This document shows positions 38,570 through 47,136 of a stretch of 64,000 nucleotides of DNA, piece by piece (the stretch's first letter is position 1; every line of letters starts with the position of its first letter). Position numbers and translations under genes: made by a program. This stretch comes from JAWKNZ01 sp041391425. Its GTDB lineage: Bacteria > Bdellovibrionota_B > Oligoflexia > Oligoflexales > JAWKNZ01. Under the pieces are notes generated by a model. It saw nothing but the letters and a program-made list of their open reading frames with translations, was not told the origin of the DNA and did no database searches. The DNA lies in NCBI GenBank assembly GCA_041391425.1, contig JAWKNZ010000002.1, positions 124,001 through 188,000 on the forward strand, in the 5' to 3' direction.

Positions 38570-38736
38570 TTATCTATCTTGTAATAGAGTCTTTTATTGC
38601 TTCTTTTCATAACAACCCTACTGGGCTTCAAAACCCATGAATTTTGCCATAGATAGGCCCTTTTGTTAACTCCTAAGAAGTAAAATTCTATTAAGGAGAA
38701 GTTAAAAATAATGCTATATTGCAGAATTATATTTAG

Positions 38737-40242
38737 CTAGGCTATTAGGCGAGAGGACTGATGACGGACCCTAATAGCCCGATAACATTGTGCTATATTT
38801 TTGTCGCAGTGACCTTTGTCGTATCCTAGGCGTTTTGCTTGCGTTAGGATGCAAAAAGCTTTTGAAAATTGTTTTGTTTTGAATAATGAAATACCCAACA
38901 TATATAGTACTTTAGGGTTTTTAGGATTTAGTTGTATCGCTTTGTTAAGGACTGCTAAAGAATTTTTATAATTTCCTTGTTTTTGATAACACTTAGCTAA
39001 ACCAAGATGAGTTGATTCTGATGAGTCTAAGCTTATCAATTTCTTATATGTTTCTGTGGCAGATTCAATATTATCTAGCTTGAATTCTATGGCGCCTTTT
39101 ATGCGAAGGCCATTAATATTTTCCTGATCTATTTTAAAAAGCTCATTAATAATTTGTAATCCAATGTCATCTTGATCCATGGCAACATATAATTTAGCTA
39201 ATATGGGATATACATCTAAGCGTTCTGGATGATTTTTTTTCTCATCTCGTAATATATGTTCTGCTTTTTTTGCTACATCAGCTTCTAGGCAGTATTTTAC
39301 TACCGCCTCTAAAGCTTTTGTTTCTTTTGGATGATGGCGTCTTAATCTCTTAAAATAATAAATCGATTTTTCTAAATCTTCTTTACGCGCAAACGCATGG
39401 CCCATGCCCATCAGTGCTGGCTTGTATTTAGCATTTTCTCTGAGAGCTTCTCTAAAATGGTTGATAGCTCCATCAATATCGCCTTCCTGCATTAGCAGTT
39501 TTGCTAAGAGTACTTGCCTTTTGGGTTGTTTCGGATGCAAATTCAACTCATTTACTAGTGCTGCTATTGTTTCTTGAATATTTCCTTTTTTAAGGTATAT
39601 ATTCGCCAAGGTTACATAGTTTTTATAGTATGATGGAAAATCTGTAATATTTTTCCTTAGCGCGGCCATTGATTCTTCTTCTTTACCTTGTAACAATTTT
39701 GATATAGCTAAGAGATGTTTTATTTTTGGATTGTCTTTTTCTAATTTCAATGCTGATAAGATAATTTGTTCAGAATCGGAATATTTTTTTTCTAATAAAA
39801 GCTTCTCACCTTTGCGTAATAAAGCTACTGCGGGAGAAGGAGAATAGAACTCATTTAGCACTCGTTTTATTTTTATTTCTAAATTTTCTGCTTGGAATGG
39901 TTTTAAGATGTAATCATTTGCACCTAAGTCTGATGACTTGACGATATCCTCCTTGCTGGCTTCGCCTGTAATAATGATAAAGGGGATATCATTAGCGATC
40001 TGTCGATTACGTAAGTAGCTAAGGACATCGAATCCTGATGTTTTTCTCATGTAAATATCGCAGAGTATTAAGTCAAAATGTTCGTTGGCGAGTTTTGCTA
40101 TTGCGTCTTTTCCATCAAAACATTCAACAACCTCTGCAGCCTTCATAGATTGTACGATCTTTTTTATAGCTTTACGAATTGGATCGTGATCGTCAACGAT
40201 GAGCACTTTAAGTTGTTCTGGATTGTATTTGAGTTCATCCAT
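38737..40242 (-). CDS. Response regulator with TPR output (REC-TPR)
   Basis: 501 residues from ATG 40242 (AAGGA upstream; an earlier in-frame codon has none). N-terminal receiver: VLIVDDHDPIRKAI, phospho-acceptor Asp62 (LILCDIYMRKTSGFDV), Thr/Ser IIITGEA and Lys in YILKPFQAENL. Residues ~160-490 are eight to nine TPRs (YVTLANIYLKKGNIQETIAAL, GLAKCYQKQGNYKNSLAVL). Such REC-TPR proteins are common in delta-like proteobacteria and presumably change partner binding on phosphorylation. No kinase nearby. All key residues intact. Confidence 0.9.
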   Translation of the reverse strand: MDELKYNPEQLKVLIVDDHDPIRKAIKKIVQSMKAAEVVECFDGKDAIAKLANEHFDLILCDIYMRKTSGFDVLSYLRNRQIANDIPFIIITGEASKEDIVKSSDLGANDYILKPFQAENLEIKIKRVLNEFYSPSPAVALLRKGEKLLLEKKYSDSEQIILSALKLEKDNPKIKHLLAISKLLQGKEEESMAALRKNITDFPSYYKNYVTLANIYLKKGNIQETIAALVNELNLHPKQPKRQVLLAKLLMQEGDIDGAINHFREALRENAKYKPALMGMGHAFARKEDLEKSIYYFKRLRRHHPKETKALEAVVKYCLEADVAKKAEHILRDEKKNHPERLDVYPILAKLYVAMDQDDIGLQIINELFKIDQENINGLRIKGAIEFKLDNIESATETYKKLISLDSSESTHLGLAKCYQKQGNYKNSLAVLNKAIQLNPKNPKVLYMLGISLFKTKQFSKAFCILTQAKRLGYDKGHCDKNIAQCYRAIRVRHQSSRLIA

Positions 40243-40393
40243 GTAAAATGTCCTTATTATCCACATTTTAGATGATCGGACAAGATTAGTTCTAGCTTTA
40301 TCTTAAATCGGTTTTAGCTTCTATGAAGAAGTGCAGTTGGTGTGTTGGTCGTATAGGATAAATCGATAATAATAGTTAAGATTATCTATAGTT

Positions 40394-41068
40394 TTAGCGC
40401 CGAGGTATGAAGGGTTTGAATATAGTAATTTCTTTGCTATTGGTTTCAAATTTTTTGTTCGTCAATGTATAAATAACTTTTACTTTGATTTTGAATCCTT
40501 CAGGGCCATTATAAATGTTTTCTTCATCACTTGTATCAATAAGTAAGTCCGATGAAGAAGCTTTGAACGTTAATCGATTATCCGAAATATATATGTCTCC
40601 TGGGCCTAGTTTTATTTCGTTACTCTCCGTAGAGTTGCTATTTGTCTCTAAAGGAATTGTAATGATAAATGTGAGATTGGATAGATCTTTAAGTGTCAGT
40701 CCAGAGTTTTTACATTGTATGGAGATTATACCATTATTTGCCTCTTCGCCGCCTAATCTATCTGATGTAACTGAAAAGCTAAGGTGTTGTTCTTCATCTG
40801 AGCATGGTTTGGTGTTATTAGTAGATTTTTTATTTGAGTCGATATTTTGATCCTCTTGATTTTGATCAATTTTCGATTCTTTTTCGCTTACTTCAGGTGT
40901 ATCCTTTTGATCTGCTTGACTTTGCTTAGCTTCTGCATTGTTTGTATTTGTTTCCTCTGTTTTTTTAGCTTGTTGAACAGTACGAGATGTAGAATTAAAT
41001 TTATTTTCCCCAGAGCATGCGAGATGCATTAAGAATATTATATTCCAGGAAATAATAGTGCTTTTCAT
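40394..41068 (-). CDS. Putative lipoprotein with low-complexity tether
   Basis: 224 residues. Lipoprotein signal with LMHLACS box (Cys at residue ~18), followed by about 60 residues rich in N, Q, K, E and T, then a beta-rich folded domain of 130 residues (LSFSVTSDRLGGEEANNGIISIQ...FETNSKEITIFKP) with two cysteines. The tether composition resembles that of the lipoproteins at 53-56 kb. No domain recognised. Monocistronic. Confidence 0.65.
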   Translation of the reverse strand: MKSTIISWNIIFLMHLACSGENKFNSTSRTVQQAKKTEETNTNNAEAKQSQADQKDTPEVSEKESKIDQNQEDQNIDSNKKSTNNTKPCSDEEQHLSFSVTSDRLGGEEANNGIISIQCKNSGLTLKDLSNLTFIITIPLETNSNSTESNEIKLGPGDIYISDNRLTFKASSSDLLIDTSDEENIYNGPEGFKIKVKVIYTLTNKKFETNSKEITIFKPFIPRR

Positions 41069-41279
41069 ACCGTTACCTTATTTAATTATGCTTTGCTTAA
41101 GTATACATAGCTTAGCCACCCTATCGGATTTTTTAAAAAAAAGTTTAATAATTTTTAGCAATGATACATAACTTTTTTAAAGGTATTCTAGTTCTGCAAT
41201 ATTAAGCTTAGAAAGCGAAAAGAAAACTGATGCTATGAATCTATAATGTAATTCTAAATATTAATGAAATTAAAGGGTG

Positions 41280-43001
41280 TTATACGGTCGTTGAAAGCTC
41301 AGATACCGATATGTAGTGGCAATGGTTTCCCCTGCCTTTATTAATATAGAGTAACCACAGAGTTGAGTTGATTTGTGCAAATTCTTTTCGAGTTAACTCT
41401 TTCACAGTGGTGTGGTTGCCTGCTTTTTGTTTTAGTGAGGCTACTAACTTTTTGCCTTTATGAGAGCTTTTGAGCCATTCTTTCCAATCACCTGAGACTT
41501 TAATTGGTTTTTGAGGGCGGCTGTGTATTATTGGATAGAGTAGCCAATTGCCTTTCTCATGAGCTGGCCCTATTACTATGCCTATTTCTTGGAGTAGGTT
41601 GTTTATACCTCGCGGTAGTGAAATGTTGGAAATTTTTTTGTAGTCTTGGCAAATTTGATGGACTTTGCGCCAATGATCTATATTTAAGATGTTTTTTAAA
41701 GAGAATCTGCTCTTGCTGGCCTCAGGCCAATCCTTATCTATGGTTTCGTGGAGGAAAGAAGCTAAAATAGACTCTTTCTCAAGGGGAAACAGTGCGTAAT
41801 CTTTCTTTATTTCAGCGCCTAGCTTTTTGGCCAGGGTTTCTATCAATGACATATAAAGCTTACGATCATTAACAGGACCAAAAGCATATTTTATACCAGC
41901 TTCTAATCGTCCGATTCCAAGTTGGATACTTTGTTGGTCTCTTTTAAGGAATAGCACTTGAGGAATGCGCAGGTGCCATTGACTGGGGTCGTAAGTTAAA
42001 TTTCTTGTACTTAATGCATCCCCCTCACCTAGCATCGCATCGAATAAATTTGGATGTTTTTGAAATTTTATTTCATGGGAATTTAGTACAATGCGTAAAA
42101 GTCTCTTGGGGAGCTTTTGATAATTTGTTAGTTTTTGATAATCCTGCTCCAGGCTGGGAACGCTGCTTAAAAATAGTGGCTTCGCATTTTTTCCATAGAG
42201 GTAGAAAACGCCTGGGCCACGGGGAGGATTCTTTAACTGTTTTTCTTGAATCGCCCACCCTAATCTCATACCAGATTCTATATCGCCTTGTAGGCGGATC
42301 CCATCTTCTATTGTGCAAAGTGACTTTGCCTTGAGTCTCAAACAAATTTCTTTGAATAAATGTAAGGTTAACTCTGCATCTGCATCGGCGCGATGGATAG
42401 TGTCGATAGGGAAATCGAAGTATTTGGCAAGCCCTTTTAAAGATTTATCAGGAGCTTCGCTAATCACTTTTTCTGTTAATAAATGTGTACATAAGAAGAA
42501 ATTTTCCAAGCTATGCTCACATGTTTGCTTGGCAAAGTGTACGAGAAACTTTAAATCTCCAATTGTATTATGACTGACGAGAATATCATTTTGAATGAAC
42601 TCAATAAATTTTGGCATGACTTCATCAATAAGTGGAGCATCTTTTACCATCTTGTGATCGATTCCAGTCATTTTACGTACGATAGGAGGGATTCGGCATT
42701 GAGGGTTTACCATGCTATAGAATTTATTTTCTATGCGTCCTTTTTTGTAACGCATGGCTGAAATTTCTGTAATGCCATTTCTTTCAGGGTTACCACCAGT
42801 AGACTCTATATCGAATATAATAAATGTGCCTTGCTCAATGGGCGTTCGTAGCCGGTTGAAATCCTCCGTACTTAACGGAAAAAATTCGCGAAACTTTCGT
42901 TCAGGTTTAGGCCGCTTTTTTTTGCTAGGGCGTTTATTCTTATTTTTGTCTGGTCGAAAATTCAATATAGGTCTTCTCGACAAAATAGTTTTTTCAATCA
43001 T
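41280..43001 (-). CDS. DnaQ-like exonuclease fused to a degenerate UvrC/GIY-YIG domain
   Basis: 573 residues. A basic N-terminal tail (KNKNKRPSKKKRPKPERKF), then a DEDDh exonuclease: FIIFDIESTGGNP (motif I), ILVSHNTIGDLKFLVHFA (motif II), HRADADAELTLHLF (motif III, His-Asp). From about residue 250 a UvrC/Cho-like region: PPRGPGVFYLYGKNAKPLFLSS aligns with PGVYxfxdxxGxxlYVGKAxxL, but YVGKA reads LFLSS; AMLGEGDAL keeps the family Glu. The rest is unassigned. Such DnaQ-UvrC fusions are known, but the nuclease half looks dead here. Overlaps the pyrC stop by eight bases. Confidence 0.7.
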   Translation of the reverse strand: MIEKTILSRRPILNFRPDKNKNKRPSKKKRPKPERKFREFFPLSTEDFNRLRTPIEQGTFIIFDIESTGGNPERNGITEISAMRYKKGRIENKFYSMVNPQCRIPPIVRKMTGIDHKMVKDAPLIDEVMPKFIEFIQNDILVSHNTIGDLKFLVHFAKQTCEHSLENFFLCTHLLTEKVISEAPDKSLKGLAKYFDFPIDTIHRADADAELTLHLFKEICLRLKAKSLCTIEDGIRLQGDIESGMRLGWAIQEKQLKNPPRGPGVFYLYGKNAKPLFLSSVPSLEQDYQKLTNYQKLPKRLLRIVLNSHEIKFQKHPNLFDAMLGEGDALSTRNLTYDPSQWHLRIPQVLFLKRDQQSIQLGIGRLEAGIKYAFGPVNDRKLYMSLIETLAKKLGAEIKKDYALFPLEKESILASFLHETIDKDWPEASKSRFSLKNILNIDHWRKVHQICQDYKKISNISLPRGINNLLQEIGIVIGPAHEKGNWLLYPIIHSRPQKPIKVSGDWKEWLKSSHKGKKLVASLKQKAGNHTTVKELTRKEFAQINSTLWLLYINKGRGNHCHYISVSELSTTV

Positions 43002-44352
43002 TCAGTTTATTGTTATAAACAAGCTGTCCTTTGTGCCATGTAGCGCAAACGGTATAGGGTAGCTCCATACCATCATAAGGGCTCCATCTGCACTTAGAAA
43101 CTACTTCTTTATTCCTAATAGTTTGTGTTTGTCTTGAAATCCAAACAAAGCTTGCATCGTATCCTACTTCAAGTTTACCCAACGAAGAAAATCCAAACGG
43201 TATTGCTGCTTTTGCTGCCCCCATCTGCAAGGTTTGCACTGGAGATAATCCAGTTTGATCTGCAAGTAACAATAGCAATGGCCAAAAATATTCAATCGAA
43301 GGAACGCCTGATGGACATAGTTTATAAGGTTGATTCTTTTCCACCAATGTATGAGGGGCGTGATCGGTCGCAAAATAATCAATCAATCCTTTTGCAAAAT
43401 AATTACGTAGCTCATGCACTTCTTCTGGAGAACGAACAGGCGGGTTCATTTTTAATAAAGGGCCGAGGTGTTCGTAATCATCTGTTGAGAAAATCAAATG
43501 GTGAGGGGCAACTTCTGCTGTAACATGTAGCCCGCCTTGTCTAGCTTCTTCTATAAGTTCCATCTCAGCAGGAGTGCTAATATGTGCAATATGGACTGGC
43601 TGTTGCCATTTTTTTGCCCATTCTAGAATTACTTTTGTCGACTGCCAAGCACTGTCGCTGCTTCGAATTTTGCTATGGAGTTCGTATGGAAGGCTATCAT
43701 CTTTGGAATTATAGCCCGTCAAAAGTTCCTTTTCATTATGATCTATTCTGCATTGGTCTTCTGAGTGAAATGTTAGAACCCCTCTCATGTTTTCAGGCAG
43801 GGCTTTTGCGAGCGTTTCGAGGTCGTCGTACATTAGCTCGCCTGTCGACTGCCCATAGTATACTTTCAGACCACACAGTGGTAATGAGGGGTCTGAAAGT
43901 ATATTTTTAAGAGATCCTATATTTGCTTTGCCGACACCGAGATAAAGTTTAAATGCCAACTTTGATTTTTGTGCTATATGGGCTTTTTCTTCAATATCTG
44001 CGCGAGACATAGTCGGTGGTAGCGTGTTTGGCATATCACAAACTGCAACGACCCCGCCCTTAAACGCAGCATTACTAAGAGTCATCCAATCTTCTTTGTG
44101 GGAAAATCCAGGCTCGCGGCTGTGGACATGGACATCAATTGCTGCAGGAAGAATCAGCTCGGCTTTACAGTCGATATTTATTATATCAGTCGAGGGATTC
44201 CTATTTTTAACGAAATCTGCTAGGTCGAACTTGGCATTATGAATTGAAGTCGTTACAGGTAGAAGGTCTGTGATTTTTCCATTTTCAACTATAAAATCAA
44301 TGCATTCACCAGTGAGAAGCTTAGCGTTGTGGAATTTATAGACCTGATTCAC
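42994..44352 (-). CDS. pyrC: Dihydroorotase (class I)
   Basis: 452 residues; converts carbamoyl-aspartate to dihydroorotate in pyrimidine synthesis. Seen: PAAIDVHVHSREPGFSHKEDW (DxHxH metal site), the Lys in GLKVYYGQSTGE that is carboxylated in class I enzymes, FHSED, HIAHIST, and ATDHAPH with the catalytic Asp. An N-terminal and C-terminal beta-sandwich cap (LPAAIDVHVH flanked by GKLEVGYDASFVWIS) is typical of amidohydrolases. The eight-base overlap with the DnaQ-like gene makes them an operon, but no functional link is known. With pyrF it covers two pyrimidine steps in this window. Confidence 0.93.
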   Translation of the reverse strand: MNQVYKFHNAKLLTGECIDFIVENGKITDLLPVTTSIHNAKFDLADFVKNRNPSTDIINIDCKAELILPAAIDVHVHSREPGFSHKEDWMTLSNAAFKGGVVAVCDMPNTLPPTMSRADIEEKAHIAQKSKLAFKLYLGVGKANIGSLKNILSDPSLPLCGLKVYYGQSTGELMYDDLETLAKALPENMRGVLTFHSEDQCRIDHNEKELLTGYNSKDDSLPYELHSKIRSSDSAWQSTKVILEWAKKWQQPVHIAHISTPAEMELIEEARQGGLHVTAEVAPHHLIFSTDDYEHLGPLLKMNPPVRSPEEVHELRNYFAKGLIDYFATDHAPHTLVEKNQPYKLCPSGVPSIEYFWPLLLLLADQTGLSPVQTLQMGAAKAAIPFGFSSLGKLEVGYDASFVWISRQTQTIRNKEVVSKCRWSPYDGMELPYTVCATWHKGQLVYNNKLND

Positions 44353-44843
44353 GAATACTCCATCCCTATTATGTATGCCTCTTGTTCTAGCGAAAAATTA
44401 AACAAAAGAAAACAAGAAGAATGACTAGGTCATTATGATATGCATATTTTGCTATAAATTTTTGTAATTTAGCTACAGACTCTCGATTAAAGGTGACTTG
44501 AGTAAGCGAAAGAATGCAGTAAGCGTGTATTGTCTGCTTATTGATATAGCACCACATAGAACTTGAGATTAAATTGTCCAAATCTTTGTATGAATAGGCT
44601 TAAAACTTATGATACAACGATCGATGTGGAGGTGTGTTCTGTCGCGTGCGATTTCTTTGGTGCTTCGGAAAAAAGTATCCTCATGTATGTATACATAACT
44701 CTGGTATTTTTTCATTAGAATCTCAAGTAACCTGCGCGAATGATGAGCCTCTGAATGGATACAAAAAAATGGATTATTTGTCTGTTTTGGTGAATAGCCA
44801 TGCGGATAAGATAACTAAGTAATATGGAAATAGGATAGGAATT
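44353..44843. other. Intergenic upstream of grxD, with a doubtful short frame
   Basis: About 490 bases. A GTG-initiated frame 44634-44822 (62 codons) has GGAGG at 44629-44633 directly against its start, and a composition (ESQVTCANDEPLNGYKKMDYL) that is not convincingly protein-like. It is too uncertain to call a gene. No BolA gene, often a partner of monothiol glutaredoxin, was found here. Confidence 0.35.
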
Positions 44844-45155
44844 ATGTCGGATCAATCAGTTAACGAAAGAATTGAAAAAGAAATTGGAAGTAGCAAAGTT
44901 TTTCTTTTTATGAAGGGAACTCCACAAGAGCCGATGTGTGGATTTTCTGCGCAAGTCGTTCAGATTCTGAATGGCTATGGCGTTGAATATAAAAGCTTCA
45001 ATGTGCTAGAGGATTGGGATGTCAGAGAAGGGATTAAAAGTTATTCCAATTGGCCTACTATTCCTCAGTTATATGTGAATGGAAAATTCGTAGGTGGGTG
45101 TGATATTGCGATGGAGCTCCATCGCAAAGGTGAGCTTAAGTCTGCTCTGGCTTGA
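44844..45155 (+). CDS. grxD: Monothiol glutaredoxin (Grx4 type)
   Basis: 103 residues. Active-site CGFS (Cys32) in KGTPQEPMCGFSAQVVQIL, WPTIPQLYVNGKFVGGCDI with the cis-Pro and GG glutathione-binding loop. These proteins bind and transfer [2Fe-2S] clusters. Normal length. AGGATAGG lies before the ATG at 44844. A family D repeat begins 21 bases after the stop and may act as its terminator. Confidence 0.95.
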   Translation: MSDQSVNERIEKEIGSSKVFLFMKGTPQEPMCGFSAQVVQILNGYGVEYKSFNVLEDWDVREGIKSYSNWPTIPQLYVNGKFVGGCDIAMELHRKGELKSALA

Positions 45156-45175
45156 AGGTAAAGAAAGCTAAATTG

Positions 45176-45340
45176 GTAACTATTCAGCGTATTTTTTATC
45201 TGATCGATTCAAAGCCTTGATCAATCGTCATCCTGAGTGAAGCGAAGGATCTATTTCGCAATTTCGAGATCCTTCGCTTCACTCAGGATGACGATGTATC
45301 AAGCGATATATTGAAGGGAAAAGATACGCTGAATAGCTAC
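45176..45340 (+). repeat. Palindromic repeat family D, copy 3, with nested palindrome
   Basis: 165 bp. Outer ends as in the other two copies. The centre carries an extra perfect 27-bp inverted repeat (45226-45252 and 45267-45293, starting CGTCATCCTGAGTGAAGCGA) around a 14-base loop. In copies 1 and 2 only the outer CGTCATCC...GGATGACG remains, so the centre is variable. A T-poor but long hairpin, it would halt transcription from grxD. Confidence 0.93.
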
Positions 45341-45494
45341 CTAAATTGAAATAATTTAAAGCTGTCTGGTAAGTGCTTTATAAGGCTAATTAAGATAAAA
45401 GTGTTTTCGTTGTATATTATTCCGATTCATTTTTCTTTTTTGAGCTTGTGTTTGCCTGACAGCTTTTTAGAATCAAGAAGATTTTGGGGGCATT

Positions 45495-46646
45495 ATGGCT
45501 ATAGATCCGAAAAAATATACTGTTTCAGTTCATGCTGGGACTGAACCAGAGATAATAACCGGAGCCATTATGACTCCGATATTTCAGACTTCAACATATG
45601 TTCAAGAAGCACCTGGGGTTCATAAAGGCTATGATTACTCCCGTGCGGATAATCCGACAAGAGCGGCTTTAGAGAAAGCATTTGCAGAACTGGAAGGTGC
45701 TAAATATGGTTTAGCTTTTTCTTCCGGACTTGCGGCGGAACAAGCGATCATTCAGATTCTTGATCCCGGTTGTAGAGTCTTGGTGTGTGATGATGTGTAC
45801 GGTGGCACAGGGAGGTTGTTCCGCAAGCTTTATGCGAAGTATGATATCGACTTTCAATTTGTTGATATGCAGAATTTGGAGGAAGTAAAAGCGGCCCTGA
45901 CTCCCAATACTAAGATGTTGTGGATTGAAACACCGACGAACCCAAAACTTAAAATTATTAATATACGAGAGATGGCGAGTTTAGCAAAATCCGTTGATGC
46001 ACTTTTGGTTGTCGATAATACTTTTAGTTCGCCTATTTTTCAAAACCCGCTAGAGTTGGGCGCTGATATTGTAATGCATAGCACTACTAAGTATATAGGG
46101 GGACACTCAGATATCATTGGCGGTGCGGTTATGATATCTGATCAAGATTTATACGAAAAAATTAAATTTATTCAATTTGCTGCTGGTGCTGTTCCAGGGC
46201 CTTTTGAAGCATTTTTGCTATTGAGAAGCTGTAAGACTCTGGCAGTTAGAATGAAGCAACACGAAGAAAATGCATTAAAAGTTGCAGAATTTCTTGCAGG
46301 CCATCGTAATGTAGAAAATGTCTTTTATCCTGGGCTAGAAAGTGACTCTCAACATGTTCTGGCCAAAGAGCAGATGAGAGGCTTTTCAGGCATGCTCAGC
46401 TTTAATGTTAAAGGGACCTATGAAGACACTGTTAGGGTTACTCAAAAACTTCAAGTTTTTGCCTTGGCTGAAAGTCTTGGTGGGGTTGAATCTCTTATTA
46501 ACCATCCTGAAAAGATGACACATGCTTCGGTGCCGGAACCATTAAGAAAAAAACTTGGCATTGGACCAACACTTCTAAGGTTGTCTGTAGGTATCGAGTC
46601 TGCTGATGATTTGATCGCTGATTTAGAGCAGGCTTTAGATTTTTAG
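45495..46646 (+). CDS. Cystathionine gamma-synthase/lyase (PLP enzyme)
   Basis: 383 residues of the Cys/Met metabolism PLP family. Seen: YDYSRADNPTRAALEKAFAELEG near the N-terminus, the substrate/cofactor residues in LAFSSGLAAEQAI, VVDNTFSSP, and the PLP lysine in MHSTTKYIGGHSDIIGG; the C-terminus has ESLINHPEKMTHASVPEP and RLSVGIESADDL. Gamma-synthase, gamma-lyase and beta-lyase cannot be separated by eye. Substitutions near the active site fit CGS/CGL better than MetC. GGGGG lies before the ATG. A 9-bp inverted repeat AAAGCTGTC/GACAGCTTT (45358-45366, 45458-45466) lies in its leader. No SAM riboswitch seen. Confidence 0.9.
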   Translation: MAIDPKKYTVSVHAGTEPEIITGAIMTPIFQTSTYVQEAPGVHKGYDYSRADNPTRAALEKAFAELEGAKYGLAFSSGLAAEQAIIQILDPGCRVLVCDDVYGGTGRLFRKLYAKYDIDFQFVDMQNLEEVKAALTPNTKMLWIETPTNPKLKIINIREMASLAKSVDALLVVDNTFSSPIFQNPLELGADIVMHSTTKYIGGHSDIIGGAVMISDQDLYEKIKFIQFAAGAVPGPFEAFLLLRSCKTLAVRMKQHEENALKVAEFLAGHRNVENVFYPGLESDSQHVLAKEQMRGFSGMLSFNVKGTYEDTVRVTQKLQVFALAESLGGVESLINHPEKMTHASVPEPLRKKLGIGPTLLRLSVGIESADDLIADLEQALDF

Positions 46647-46701
46647 AGCGGCCTGACAAGCACGATATCAAAGTGTAAGGAACTCCGGAATTATGCATGT
46701 T

Positions 46702-46875
46702 ATATCCCGGATCCGAACTTCTAACCGGCTGCGGCGTTGCTTCGTCGTCAGGAAATCCTTATGTACCAACATGTACGCTGCGGTTTCCCTCCTCCTCGCG
46801 CTTAGCACCCGGCTGAACTTCGAATCCGGTGAAAATACTATAGTTTTTCAAAAAATTTCAGATCCCGGTTGTATA
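46702..46875 (+). repeat. Palindromic repeat family A, copy at 46.7 kb
   Basis: Best-preserved copy, about 174 bp. GGAAATCCTTATGTACCAAC followed by ATGTAC and GCGGTTTCC form the inner stem and apex; outer ends TCCCGGATCCGAA and TTTCAGATCCCGG are imperfect inverted repeats. Located after the cystathionine enzyme. Confidence 0.9.
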
Positions 46876-46951
46876 ATTCCGTTTTTTTATCAAAGGTAGA
46901 GCCGAAATCGTTTGTATTAAACCGTTTTCTAGTAATGTTTATAGAAATTAA

Positions 46952-47136
46952 CTAGGGCGTGTTGACGTTTCATTTCCTACTGCGAGCCAAACCCTTGAGT
47001 CACAACGTTATCAGGGTTTCAAAAAATTATCCTCAATGTACATCTAGTACACCTCCGGTAATTTTGAAGCCCTTCCTAGCTGCGACTTTCAAGTATTTGT
47101 CTCTCGCTACGAAAATGAAACGTCAACACGCCCTAG
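46952..47136. repeat. 185-bp palindromic (MITE-like) element, family B
   Basis: Perfect 22-bp terminal inverted repeats (46952-46973 and 47115-47136, beginning CTAGGGCGTGTTGACGTT). The apex GTACATCTAGTAC lies at the exact midpoint and AATTATCC/GGTAATTTT is an inner stem. Its right end supplies the TAG that ends the flavin oxidoreductase relic (see that entry). No transposase in it, so it could only move with help in trans. Only copy in the window. Confidence 0.92.

Noticed and set aside
44634..44822. Short frame before grxD, possible BolA-like gene
   Set aside because: No BolA motifs and no convincing protein composition; kept only as a comment on the intergenic region.
45341..45494. SAM riboswitch before the cystathionine enzyme
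   Set aside because: No conserved SAM-I core segments; only a long-range inverted repeat was found.
46693..46899. 68-codon frame at 46.7 kb
   Set aside because: It lies entirely within a family A palindromic repeat and carries no family features.
46952..47136. Complete insertion sequence
   Set aside because: No transposase; the 185-bp element is a non-autonomous palindrome.
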